Assembly: GCF_009861505.1 (NCBI RefSeq)
Contig: NZ_WTFT01000040.1
Location: forward strand, 85,174 to 149,173
DNA: 64,000 bases
DNA from: Pseudomonas izuensis
GTDB taxonomy: Bacteria > Pseudomonadota > Gammaproteobacteria > Pseudomonadales > Pseudomonadaceae
Direction of reading: 5' to 3'
The notes beneath the pieces were generated by a model. It worked only from the letters and a program-made list of their open reading frames with translations, searched no databases and was not told the DNA's origin. Each line of letters opens with the position of its first letter. The first letter of the stretch is position 1. The translations under genes were made by a program, and so were the position numbers. Below are positions 7,390-15,497 of the stretch, piece after piece.

Positions 7390-7760
7390 TGCCACAACTT
7401 CAACCAGGCATGGCACGCATTCGGGTCAAGGACCTGTGCCTGCGCACGTACATCGGCATCAATGAGGACGAAATCCTCAACAAGCAGGATGTGTTGATCA
7501 ACCTGACCATCCTCTACGCGGCCCAGGACGCGGTGCGTGACAACGATATCGACCATGCCCTGAACTACCGGACCATCACCAAGGCGATCATTGCGCATGT
7601 CGAGGGCAATCGCTTTGCCCTGCTCGAACGCCTGACCCAGGAACTGCTGGACCTGGTCATGGCCAACGAGTCGGTGCTGTACGCCGAGGTCGAAGTCGAC
7701 AAGCCTCACGCCCTGAGGTTTGCAGAGTCGGTGTCGATTACACTTGCGGCAAGCCGCTAA
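7389..7760 (+). CDS. folX: Dihydroneopterin triphosphate 2'-epimerase FolX
   Basis: A 123-residue protein of the FolB/FolX T-fold family, with the conserved opening MARIRVKDLCLRTYIGIN and a tunnel-fold ending (LYAEVEVDKPHALRFAESV). FolX epimerises dihydroneopterin triphosphate at C2' to dihydromonapterin triphosphate, which FolM later uses after dephosphorylation. FolX rather than FolB is inferred from its place directly after folE and folM. The start overlaps the folE stop by one base; in-frame sequence upstream belongs to folE in another frame. Confidence 0.92.
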   Translation: MPQLQPGMARIRVKDLCLRTYIGINEDEILNKQDVLINLTILYAAQDAVRDNDIDHALNYRTITKAIIAHVEGNRFALLERLTQELLDLVMANESVLYAEVEVDKPHALRFAESVSITLAASR

Positions 7761-7802
7761 GCTTCAAGCTTCAAGCTTCAAGCTTCAAGCTTCAAGCTTC
7801 AA
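7761..7802. repeat. Heptamer tandem repeat (GCTTCAA)x6
   Basis: Six perfect copies of GCTTCAA run end to end directly after the folX stop. Related inverted words follow at about 7832-7860 (TTGCAGCTTGAAGCTTGTGG), so the transcript can fold back as a hairpin between the tandem array and this arm. Similar AAGCTTGAAGC-type words occur at about 19506-19526 near cysNC. Slippage should make the copy number variable between strains. Confidence 0.95.
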
Positions 7803-7878
7803 GCGGTAAGCTACAAGCCACCGAAACCCATCTTGCAGCTTGAAGCTTGTGGCTTGCAGCTGTCTCGCAGAGACCCCC

Positions 7879-8175
7879 ATGACTGATCAAGAACGCCTCG
7901 AACTCGAAGCCGCCGCCTTTCGCCGACTGGTGGCCCACCTGGACAGCCGCAAGGATGTGCAGAACATCGACCTGATGAACCTCTCGGGTTTCTGCCGCAA
8001 CTGCCTGTCCAAGTGGTACAAGGCCGCCGCCGACGAACGCCAGATCGAGGTCAGCCTCGATGAAGCCCGCGAAATGGTTTACGGCATGCCGTACGCCGAG
8101 TGGAAAGCCCAATATCAGCAAGAAGCCAGCGCCGATCAACAAGCGGCGTTCGCCAAAGGAAAAACCCATGAGTGA
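7879..8175 (+). CDS. DUF1244 family protein
   Basis: A 98-residue protein of unknown function from the ATG at 7879. It has a conserved central segment SGFCRNCLSKWY with two cysteines (Cys39, Cys42) that could bind metal, and an acidic, helical rest. Its last eight bases overlap the start of the HopJ-family gene, so the two are translationally coupled. The partnership suggests a shared housekeeping role, but no function can be assigned from sequence. Confidence 0.88.
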   Translation: MTDQERLELEAAAFRRLVAHLDSRKDVQNIDLMNLSGFCRNCLSKWYKAAADERQIEVSLDEAREMVYGMPYAEWKAQYQQEASADQQAAFAKGKTHE

Positions 8176-8506
8176 TTTGAATACCCTGCGCGCCAGCTTC
8201 AAGAGCGGCGAACACGTTTTTGCCGATACCCTGGCGTTCATTGCCGCCGGCTACGACTATCAGCCACAGGCATTCAACAACGGCGGCGTGGAAAACGCGG
8301 CAGGGCAGAACGAAGGCTCGTGCAAGACCCTGGGGCTGGCATTGTTGGAAGGCCTGAGCGATGACGAAGCCCTGCTGGCATTCGGCGAGCATTACCGTTC
8401 GGTGCTGGCGACACCTGAGGGCAGTGATCACGGCAATATCCGTGCGCTAATGGTCCATGGTCTGGCCGGGGTGAAATTCATCCAGCAACCACTGACCCGC
8501 CGCTGA
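8168..8506 (+). CDS. HopJ type III effector family protein
   Basis: A 112-residue protein of the HopJ family (PF08888), recognisable by GGVENAAGQNEGSCK and FGEHYRSVLATPEGSDHGNIRAL. The family was named from a Pseudomonas syringae effector screen, but homologues are widespread in bacteria with no type III secretion. Nothing here (no secretion genes, no chaperone gene, no hrp box seen) supports an effector role. It is coupled to the DUF1244 gene by an 8-nt overlap. I infer a conserved cytoplasmic role of unknown kind. Confidence 0.88.
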   Translation: MSDLNTLRASFKSGEHVFADTLAFIAAGYDYQPQAFNNGGVENAAGQNEGSCKTLGLALLEGLSDDEALLAFGEHYRSVLATPEGSDHGNIRALMVHGLAGVKFIQQPLTRR

Positions 8507-8532
8507 ACCAAACCCGGCTGTGAACCTGACCC

Positions 8533-8634
8533 CTGTGGGAGCGAGCCTGCTCGCGATGGACGCAAGAACACCGCGGGGTTTCAGGTAGCCAGCGTTATCG
8601 TTGGCGATCATCGCGAGCAGGCTCGCTCCTACAG
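8533..8634. repeat. REPIN, family A (inverted orientation)
   Basis: Inverted REP units flank a spacer that is the reverse complement, with few changes, of the spacer of the REPIN at 14760-14861. It occupies the gap between the HopJ-family gene and the aminotransferase gene. Confidence 0.92.
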
Positions 8635-8752
8635 GTGTTCTGCGACACATCCCCACTTTTAAGATTGACCCGGCGACTTTATTTCGTTTGCCGGCCAGCA
8701 CTGCTCACGGCTTAGATAAAAAGAAGTCCTCCCACTTCCGAGCCGGTCATCC

Positions 8753-10003
8753 ATGAGCAGCGAAACCATCAGTCAGTCGATCAACATCGTTCACCCTGTC
8801 ACGCTCAGCCACGGCAAAAATGCCGAAGTCTGGGACATTGACGGCAAACGCTACATCGACTTCGTCGGCGGCATCGGCGTGCTGAACCTCGGCCATTGCC
8901 ATCCACGCATTGTCGCAGCCATTCAAGATCAGGCCACGCGGCTGACTCACTACGCGTTCAACGCCGCCCCCCATACGCCCTATATCGAACTCATGGATCG
9001 CCTGGCGGCGTTCATGCCTGTGAGCTACCCGGTCAGCGGCATGCTCACCAACAGCGGTGCCGAAGCGGCCGAAAATGCGCTGAAGATCGTCCGTGGCGCG
9101 ACCGGCCGCACGGCAGTCATTGCCTTCGACGGCGCCTTCCACGGTCGTACGCTGGCTACCCTCAATCTCAACGGCAAAGTCGCACCCTACAAGCAGAAAG
9201 TCGGCGTATTGCCGGGGCCGGTGTATCACCTGCCCTTCCCTAGCCAGGATAATGGCGTGACCTGCGCCGAAGCGCTCAAGGCCATGGAGCGTCTGTTCAG
9301 CGTCGAAATCGACATCGAAGACGTGGCCTGCTTTATTGTCGAGCCGGTGCAGGGCGAAGCAGGGTTCCTGGCCATGGACGTGGCGTTCGCCCAAGCACTG
9401 CGGCGCTTGTGCGACGAGAAAGGCATTGTGCTGATCGCCGATGAAATCCAGTCCGGGTTCGGCCGCACCGGCCAGCGCTTTGCATTCTCGCGACTGGGCA
9501 TCGAGCCGGACCTGATCCTGCTCGGCAAAAGCATCGCCGGCGGCGTGCCGCTGGGTGCGGTGGTTGGACGCAAGTCGCTGCTCGACACCTTGCCCAAGGG
9601 CGGCCTGGGTGGCACCTATTCCGGCAACCCCATCGCCTGCGCCGCCGCGCTGGCGACCCTGGACGAAATGACCGATCCCCATCTGCAAGCCTGGGGCACG
9701 CAGCAGGAAGAGGCGATTGTCAGCCGTTACCAATCCTGGCGTGATCGCAACCTGTCACCGTACCTCGGGCGCTTGACCGGCGTTGGCGCGATGCGTGGGA
9801 TTGAGTTGGCGAATGCCGACGGTACGCCTGCTTCGGCACAGTTGACGCAACTGCTGGCACTGGCGCGGGATGCAGGTTTGTTGCTGATGCCGAGCGGAAA
9901 ATCGCGGCACATCATTCGGTTGTTGGCGCCCCTGACGACCGAGGCGGCTGTGCTGGAGGAAGGCCTGGACATTCTTGAGGCGTGCCTCGCAAAACTGATT
10001 TGA
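8753..10003 (+). CDS. Class III aminotransferase (4-aminobutyrate/2-aminoadipate type)
   Basis: A 416-residue PLP-dependent fold-type I class III aminotransferase. The PLP lysine is Lys259 (LLGKSIAGG), the cofactor-contacting ADEIQSGFGRTG is at 229-240, and TNSGAEAAENA at 99-109 binds the phosphate. It resembles GabT and PP_4108-like enzymes that move the amino group of omega-amino acids such as 4-aminobutyrate or 2-aminoadipate to 2-oxoglutarate. It stands alone between two REPINs, with no gabD neighbour, so the substrate is not settled. Confidence 0.88.
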   Translation: MSSETISQSINIVHPVTLSHGKNAEVWDIDGKRYIDFVGGIGVLNLGHCHPRIVAAIQDQATRLTHYAFNAAPHTPYIELMDRLAAFMPVSYPVSGMLTNSGAEAAENALKIVRGATGRTAVIAFDGAFHGRTLATLNLNGKVAPYKQKVGVLPGPVYHLPFPSQDNGVTCAEALKAMERLFSVEIDIEDVACFIVEPVQGEAGFLAMDVAFAQALRRLCDEKGIVLIADEIQSGFGRTGQRFAFSRLGIEPDLILLGKSIAGGVPLGAVVGRKSLLDTLPKGGLGGTYSGNPIACAAALATLDEMTDPHLQAWGTQQEEAIVSRYQSWRDRNLSPYLGRLTGVGAMRGIELANADGTPASAQLTQLLALARDAGLLLMPSGKSRHIIRLLAPLTTEAAVLEEGLDILEACLAKLI

Positions 10004-10014
10004 ACGCACAATCC

Positions 10015-10106
10015 TTGTAGGAGCGAGCCTGCTCGCGATGGCGATTTTTCATTCAATATTGAGGTCGACTGAATCACCGTAATCGCGAGCAGGCTCGCTC
10101 CTACAA
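10015..10106. repeat. REPIN, family B
   Basis: Inverted REP units with a spacer containing ATTCAATATTGAGGTCGACTGA. This spacer is clearly related to that of the REPIN at 43820-43913 (ATTCAGCATCGATGTCGACTA). Confidence 0.9.
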
Positions 10107-10138
10107 AAGATTTGATCGAACATGAAATCGTGGGCACA

Positions 10139-10162
10139 AAAAACCGGCCGAAGCCGGTTTTT
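10139..10162. terminator. Bidirectional terminator, aminotransferase/trxB
   Basis: The hairpin AAAAACCGGC-CGAA-GCCGGTTTTT has A and T tracts on both sides, so it can terminate the plus-strand aminotransferase gene and the convergent minus-strand trxB. Confidence 0.9.
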
Positions 10163-10175
10163 CGTATCTACCGAA

Positions 10176-11132
10176 TCAAGCGTTCTGCAGATTGTCCAGA
10201 TAACGCTCGGCATCCAGTGCCGCCATGCAACCAGCGCCAGCCGAGGTGATGGCCTGACGGTAGACGTGGTCAGCCACGTCACCCGCCGCGAAGATACCTT
10301 CGAGGTTGGTGGCCGTCGCGTTGCCGTCACGGCCGCCGTGCACAACCAGGTAGCCGTCCTTCAAGGTCAACTGGCCTTCGAACAGCGAAGTGTTCGGGGT
10401 GTGGCCGATGGCGATGAACACGCCGTCGACTTTCACTTCGTCGAAGCTGCCGTCGTTGTTTTTCAGGCGCGCACCGGTCACGCCCATGTTGTCGCCCAGG
10501 ACTTCGTCCAGAGTCGCGTTCAGCTTCAGGATGATCTTGCCTTCAGCAACCCGGGCATTGAGCTTGTCGATCAGGATTTTCTCGGCGCGGAAGGTTTCGC
10601 GACGGTGAATCAGGGTTACGGTGCTGGCGATGTTGGCCAGGTACAGGGCTTCTTCAACAGCGGTGTTGCCGCCGCCAACCACAGCCACTGGCTTGTTGCG
10701 ATAGAAGAAGCCATCACAGGTGGCGCAGGCCGAAACGCCTTTGCCCATGAAGGCTTCTTCCGACGGCAGGCCCAGGTAACGAGCGCTGGCACCGGTGGCG
10801 ATAATCAGGGCGTCGCAGGTGTAAGTCGCGCTGTCACCGATCAGGGTGTACGGCTTGGAAGCAAAGTCCACGGCATTGATGTGATCGAAGACGATCTCGG
10901 TTTCAAAGCGCTCGGCGTGCTCTTTCATGCGCTCCATCAACGCCGGGCCGGTCAGGCCGTGGACGTCGCCCGGCCAGTTGTCGACTTCGGTGGTGGTGGT
11001 CAGTTGGCCGCCGGCCTGCATGCCGGTGATCAAAAGTGGCTTGAGGTTGGCACGGGCGGCATAGACCGCAGCGCTGTAACCGGCAGGGCCGGAACCGAGA
11101 ATAATCACTCGCGAATGACGGACTTCAGACAT
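10176..11132 (-). CDS. trxB: Thioredoxin reductase
   Basis: A 318-residue low-molecular-weight thioredoxin reductase that passes electrons from NADPH through FAD to thioredoxin. The FAD-binding GSGPAG is at 13-18, the redox-active CATC at 136-139, and the NADPH-binding GGGNTA at 153-158. The ATG at 11132 has an AGGAG ribosome site; in-frame sequence further upstream has no homology. Pseudomonads often have two TrxB proteins. This one is followed divergently by cysZ. Confidence 0.95.
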   Translation of the reverse strand: MSEVRHSRVIILGSGPAGYSAAVYAARANLKPLLITGMQAGGQLTTTTEVDNWPGDVHGLTGPALMERMKEHAERFETEIVFDHINAVDFASKPYTLIGDSATYTCDALIIATGASARYLGLPSEEAFMGKGVSACATCDGFFYRNKPVAVVGGGNTAVEEALYLANIASTVTLIHRRETFRAEKILIDKLNARVAEGKIILKLNATLDEVLGDNMGVTGARLKNNDGSFDEVKVDGVFIAIGHTPNTSLFEGQLTLKDGYLVVHGGRDGNATATNLEGIFAAGDVADHVYRQAITSAGAGCMAALDAERYLDNLQNA

Positions 11133-11446
11133 GACCTGCTCCTGTTGACCGGCCCGGAATACCTGGCGCGGAACGCCGGGTTGCCGGCGGGAATAAAAAA
11201 GGACCATTGAAAGCACTTGGGGAAGGCTTGAACTCGACAGTCCTGTAAAAGAATGGGTGCAGCGTATCGAGGGGGCGAAGATTAAGGAAATACGGTTTAA
11301 CAATCCAGCTCATAGGTGGTCTCTATCCCGTCGGCGCGATGAACAGGGCGCCTTTGTTACAGTTAATGTCGATACCGCTGCCGCGCTTTCGCCCGTCAGG
11401 CAAAGCCGGTAAGGTCGGCGCGTTTTCCCTCTGCTCGGAGCACGTT

Positions 11447-12199
11447 ATGCCCGCCCCTGTACTGTCCGGCCCGCAATACCTGCGCGAAGGTCTCAAGCTG
11501 GTCTTGAGTCCAAGCCTGCGTTTGTTTGTGTTGTTGCCGTTGGCAATCAACCTGGTGCTGTTCGTCGGATTGATCTACCTGGCTGGCCATCAATTCAGCC
11601 TGTGGGTCGATTCGCTGATGCCTTCCCTGCCCGACTGGCTGAGTTTCCTCAGCTATGTGCTGTGGCCGCTGTTCGTGGTACTCGTGACCTTGATGGTGTT
11701 CTTCACCTTCACGATGCTCGCCAACGTCATCGCCGCGCCGTTCAACGGCTTCCTGGCGGAAAAAGTCGAGGTGGTGGTGCGCGGCACCGACGACTTCCCG
11801 GCTTTCAGCTGGGGCGAGCTGATCGCCATGATCCCGCGGACCCTGGGCCGGGAAATGCGCAAACTCGGTTACTTCCTGCCGCGGGCAATCGGGCTGTTCA
11901 TTCTCTCGTTCATCCCCGTCGTGAACATCATCGCCGCGCCGCTCTGGCTACTGTTCGGTGTCTGGATGATGGCGATCCAGTACATTGACTACCCGGCGGA
12001 CAACCACAAGCTCGGTTGGAACGAAATGCTCGCCTGGCTGCGGCAGAAGCGCTGGCAGAGCATGAGCTTCGGCGGGATCGTGTACCTGGTGTTGCTGATT
12101 CCGGTGGTGAACATCCTGATGATGCCGGCGGCCGTGGCCGGGGCGACCTTGTTCTGGGTGCGCGAGCGTGGGGCCGAGAACCTGGTGAGCCAGCGCTGA
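11447..12199 (+). CDS. cysZ: Sulfate transporter CysZ
   Basis: A 250-residue inner-membrane protein of the CysZ/EI24 family for sulfate uptake. Hydrophobic segments lie at about 25-48, 65-95 and 145-185, with another near 210-235, and the cytoplasmic end is RERGAENL. A GGAG ribosome site precedes the ATG at 11447. It is divergent from trxB. The sulfate activation genes lie 7 kb downstream, so assimilation genes are near but not in one operon. Confidence 0.92.
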   Translation: MPAPVLSGPQYLREGLKLVLSPSLRLFVLLPLAINLVLFVGLIYLAGHQFSLWVDSLMPSLPDWLSFLSYVLWPLFVVLVTLMVFFTFTMLANVIAAPFNGFLAEKVEVVVRGTDDFPAFSWGELIAMIPRTLGREMRKLGYFLPRAIGLFILSFIPVVNIIAAPLWLLFGVWMMAIQYIDYPADNHKLGWNEMLAWLRQKRWQSMSFGGIVYLVLLIPVVNILMMPAAVAGATLFWVRERGAENLVSQR

Positions 12200-12277
12200 G
12201 CCATTCCCACAAAAGCGTTCATAAATCCATCATCTGACCGTCACAACGACGACATGGCCTCAGCTGACACTGAGGTC

Positions 12278-13453
12278 ATGACGACAGCTCTGCATATCAC
12301 CCTGATCACCGAAACCTTCCCTCCCGAAATCAACGGCGTGGCCAATACCCTTGGTCGCCTGTGCGACGGTTTGCGCGCGCGCGGGCATCAGGTGGAGCTG
12401 GTGCGACCGCGCCAGGGCGGTGATCCTTCGGCGGGCGGCGACGATGAATTGTTGCTGTGCCGTGGCTGGCCGCTGCCGGGTTATCCCGGCCTGCAATGGG
12501 GGCAGTCGTCGATGCACAAGCTGCTCAGACGCTGGAAACGTCACCGCCCGGATGTCCTGTACATCGCCACCGAGGGACCGCTCGGGCTGTCGGCACTGCG
12601 CGCGGCACGACGCCTGGGCATTTCGGTGGTCAGCGGCTTTCATACCAATTTTCAGCAGTATTCCAGCCAGTACGGGCTCGGGTTACTGACGCGCCTGCTG
12701 ACCCACTACCTGCGCTGGTTCCACAATCGCTCGACCTTGACGCTGGTGCCCAGCGTCAGCCAGCGGATGGAGCTGGAACGGCGGCATTTCGAGCGTCTGG
12801 CGCTGCTGTCTCGCGGCGTCGACAGCCAGTTGTTTCATCCGGCCAAACGTTTGAATGCGTTGCGCGAACAATGGGGACTGGGCGAGAACGACATTGCCGT
12901 CATCCATGTAGGACGTTTGGCACCGGAGAAAAATCTGGGTTTGCTCAAACGCTGTTTCGATCGGTTGAAGTCGACGTATCCACAACGCACCCTGAAGCTG
13001 ATCGTGGTGGGCGACGGCCCTCAACGCCTGCTCATGGAAAGCGAAATACCCGAAGCGATTTTCTGCGGCAGCCAAAGGGGTGAGGCCCTGGCCAGTCACT
13101 ATGCGTCGGGGGATGTGTTTCTGTTTCCGAGCCTGACTGAAACCTTCGGCAACGTAGTGCTCGAGGCGCTGGCCTCCGGGCTGGGGGTGGTGGCTTACGA
13201 TCAGGCGGCGGCGGCACAGCATATTCGCCATGGCTACAACGGCGTGCTGGCGATGCCCGGGGACGAAGAAGCGTTCTGCGATGCGGCGACGTGGTTGCTG
13301 GAAGAGCGCGAAACATTGCGCTGCATGCGCCTCAATGCGCGCCAGCATGCCAGTCGTCAGGGCTGGGCGGCGATTATCGAGCAGTTCGAGGGGCAGTTGC
13401 GGGGGGCTTGTGTGCAGTCGCAGCCCCTGTCTGATGTGGCGTTGTTGCCATAA
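12278..13453 (+). CDS. Glycosyltransferase family 4 (GT-B fold)
   Basis: A 391-residue GT-B glycosyltransferase. The acceptor domain begins TETFPPEINGVANTL, and the donor-nucleotide domain ends with PSLTETFGNVVLEALASG, which holds the E-x7-E pattern of GT4 enzymes; HVGRLAPEKNL marks the second Rossmann domain. Relatives include mannosyl-, glucosyl- and sulfoquinovosyl-transferases that act on lipids or nucleotide-sugar acceptors. I chose the ATG at 12278 because GAGG lies just upstream; an ATG at 12254 would add eight residues. It follows cysZ by about 80 nt and may be co-transcribed. The acceptor is unknown. Confidence 0.87.
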   Translation: MTTALHITLITETFPPEINGVANTLGRLCDGLRARGHQVELVRPRQGGDPSAGGDDELLLCRGWPLPGYPGLQWGQSSMHKLLRRWKRHRPDVLYIATEGPLGLSALRAARRLGISVVSGFHTNFQQYSSQYGLGLLTRLLTHYLRWFHNRSTLTLVPSVSQRMELERRHFERLALLSRGVDSQLFHPAKRLNALREQWGLGENDIAVIHVGRLAPEKNLGLLKRCFDRLKSTYPQRTLKLIVVGDGPQRLLMESEIPEAIFCGSQRGEALASHYASGDVFLFPSLTETFGNVVLEALASGLGVVAYDQAAAAQHIRHGYNGVLAMPGDEEAFCDAATWLLEERETLRCMRLNARQHASRQGWAAIIEQFEGQLRGACVQSQPLSDVALLP

Positions 13454-13456
13454 AAG

Positions 13457-13522
13457 CTTCGCTGGCAAGCCAGCTCCTCCAGGTCCGGTGTGGTTCCGGT
13501 AGGAGCTGGCTTGCCAGCGAAG
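13457..13522. repeat. REP doublet, short spacer
   Basis: Two inverted REP units (CTTCGCTGGCAAGCCAGCTCC and its complement) lie about 20 nt apart between the convergent glycosyltransferase and Old Yellow Enzyme genes. The close spacing would let the pair also act as a terminator-like hairpin. Confidence 0.85.
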
Positions 13523-13541
13523 AGGCCCTTTCGGGCGCTGC

Positions 13542-14645
13542 TTAAACCAGCGTCATCAACGCCTCACGGCTGAACGGCAGGATGTCTTCCTCGCGACCGT
13601 CGCGCACTTTCTGTGCCCAGTCGGGGTCTACCAGCAGCGCGCGGCCCACTGCTACCAGGTCGAACTCATCGTTGTTCAAACGCTCCAGAAGTTTTTCCAG
13701 GCTGGCCGGTTGTGCCACCTTGTCGGTGTTGACCATGAATTGCAGGAACTCGCCGTCCAGGCCGACGCTGCCCACGGTGATGGTCGGCTTGCCGGTCAGT
13801 TGGCGGGTCCAGCCGGCCAGGTTCAATTCGGAGCCGTCGAATTCCGGCTCCCAGAAACGGCGGGTCGAACAGTGGAAAATATCCACGCCAGCCTCGGACA
13901 ACGGCTTGAGGAACTCGCCCAACGCCTCCGGTGTTTGCACCAGCCGCGCGGTGTAATCCTGCTGTTTCCACTGGGAGAAGCGGAAGATGATCGGGTAGCC
14001 TTCACCGACCGCCGCACGCACCGCCTGAATCAACTCGATGGCGAAACGCGAACGATTGGCCAGGCTGCCGCCGTATTCGTCGGTACGCTGGTTGCTGCCT
14101 TCCCAAAAGAACTGGTCGATCAGGTAGCCGTGGGCGCCGTGGATTTCCACGCCGTCCATGCCGATGCTCTGGGCATCCCTGGCTGCCTGGGCGAACGCGG
14201 CGATCACATCCTGAATATCTTGCTTCGTCATGCCGTGAACCACGACATTGCCATCCTTCACTTTTTCCGACGGACCGTAGCCTGGCACGCTGGCGTCCGG
14301 CTCGGTGCCGATGCGACGCACGCTGCCCACGTGCCACAACTGCGGAACGATCTTGCCGCCTTCGGCGTGTACGGCGTCGACGACTTTTTTCCAGCCGGCC
14401 AACGCGGCTTCACCGTAGAAGTGCGGCACGTTCGGGTAACCGTTGGAAGCTTTGTGACCAACAGTGGTGCCTTCGGTAATGATCAGCCCGACGCCGGCCG
14501 CGGCGCGACGGCGGTAGTACTCGATCACTTTGGAATTGGGCACGCCACCCGGCGAAAACGAACGGGTCATCGGTGCCATGACGACACGGGTCGGCAGTTC
14601 GAGGGTGCCGAGGTGGAACGGTTTGAACAGGGCTTTGACGGGCAT
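13542..14645 (-). CDS. NADH:flavin oxidoreductase, Old Yellow Enzyme family
   Basis: A 367-residue FMN-dependent ene-reductase with a TIM-barrel fold. The N-terminal FMN contact VMAPMTR is at 22-28, and the substrate-anion-binding His pair is His169 and His172 in HGAHGYLIDQFF, followed by the family signature GSNQRTDEYGGSLANRSRF (183-201). Relatives (XenA/XenB, NemA) reduce activated alkenes, nitrate esters and N-ethylmaleimide. It stands alone, flanked by REP elements. The natural substrate is unknown; an electrophile-detoxifying role is the usual inference. Confidence 0.92.
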   Translation of the reverse strand: MPVKALFKPFHLGTLELPTRVVMAPMTRSFSPGGVPNSKVIEYYRRRAAAGVGLIITEGTTVGHKASNGYPNVPHFYGEAALAGWKKVVDAVHAEGGKIVPQLWHVGSVRRIGTEPDASVPGYGPSEKVKDGNVVVHGMTKQDIQDVIAAFAQAARDAQSIGMDGVEIHGAHGYLIDQFFWEGSNQRTDEYGGSLANRSRFAIELIQAVRAAVGEGYPIIFRFSQWKQQDYTARLVQTPEALGEFLKPLSEAGVDIFHCSTRRFWEPEFDGSELNLAGWTRQLTGKPTITVGSVGLDGEFLQFMVNTDKVAQPASLEKLLERLNNDEFDLVAVGRALLVDPDWAQKVRDGREEDILPFSREALMTLV

Positions 14646-14759
14646 GTGAGCGCTCCACGGGAATAGACTTTATGACGGCGATAATATGGAGATTCGCACG
14701 TGCTGAATAGCACTATTGATTTGGGTGATTAAGGCTCAAAAGGCACGGAGCGCTGTTTC

Positions 14760-14861
14760 CTGTAGGAGCGAGCCTGCTCGCGATGGTCGTCAACGAAAAC
14801 GCTGGGTATCTGATGCTCCGCGGCGTATTTGCGTTCATCGCGAGCAGGCTCGCTCCTACAG
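14760..14861. repeat. REPIN, family A
   Basis: Inverted REP units flank a spacer beginning TGGTCGTCAACGAAAAC, the same opening as in the REPIN at 22516-22617. It lies between the Old Yellow Enzyme and glutathione peroxidase genes. Confidence 0.93.
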
Positions 14862-14892
14862 GTACAGGTGTAAATGCAGGTAATGCGGGGTG

Positions 14893-15375
14893 TCAGCTCA
14901 GGGCCTTTTCGATTGCCTGAACGACGCTTGGATCGTCCGGCGCTGTACGTGGTGAGAACCGCGCCAGTACACGCCCGTCTTTACCCAGCAGGAACTTTTC
15001 GAAGTTCCAGGTGATGTCACCAGGGAATTCGGCACCCTCGCCCGCCAGCAGCTTGTACAGCTGATGACGTTCGTGACCATTGACGTCCAGCTTGCTGGAC
15101 AACGGGAAGGTCACGCCATAGTTGAGGCTGCAAAACGCCTGAATTTCTTGCTCGGAACCAGGCTCCTGCCCGGCAAATTGATTGCACGGCAGGCCCAGCA
15201 CGCTGAAACCCTTACCCTTGTATTGCTGGTAGAGGTTTTCAAGCGCCGCGTACTGTGGGGTCAAGCCGCATTTGGAGGCAACGTTGACCACCAGCACGAC
15301 GTGCCCCTTGAAAGGCGCCAAAGGTAGCGCCTGACCATTCAGGGCTGTCAAATTAAGGTCGTGAAAAGCACTCAT
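14893..15375 (-). CDS. Glutathione peroxidase family (thiol peroxidase)
   Basis: A 160-residue Gpx-family peroxidase. The catalytic set is Cys36 (NVASKCGLT, cysteine rather than selenocysteine), Gln70 (FAGQEPG), Trp123 and Asn124 (WNFEKFL). Bacterial members reduce hydroperoxides, usually with thioredoxin rather than glutathione as reductant; the additional Cys64 and Cys82 could serve as resolving residues. The thioredoxin reductase gene is a few kilobases away. It is upstream of slyD in the same direction only in the sense of shared strand; a terminator separates them. Confidence 0.93.
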   Translation of the reverse strand: MSAFHDLNLTALNGQALPLAPFKGHVVLVVNVASKCGLTPQYAALENLYQQYKGKGFSVLGLPCNQFAGQEPGSEQEIQAFCSLNYGVTFPLSSKLDVNGHERHQLYKLLAGEGAEFPGDITWNFEKFLLGKDGRVLARFSPRTAPDDPSVVQAIEKALS

Positions 15376-15445
15376 GACGTACTCCAGATTCCCGTGTTCT
15401 TCTCGAAACAGCCACTTGGCGGTGTCGCCTCGGACAGCCGCAGAC

Positions 15446-15470
15446 TAAAAAGGCGCCCTCGGGGCGCCTC
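15446..15470 (-). terminator. Intrinsic terminator of slyD
   Basis: On the minus strand an AGGCGCCC/GGGCGCCT stem is followed by a run of five T, directly after the slyD stop. Confidence 0.9.
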
Positions 15471-15497
15471 TCCAGTTATCTGAGCTTAGCGCAGAAA

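Noticed and set aside
8168..8506. Type III effector and so a pathogenicity locus
   Set aside because: No secretion, chaperone or hrp-box sequence is nearby, and the family is broadly distributed.
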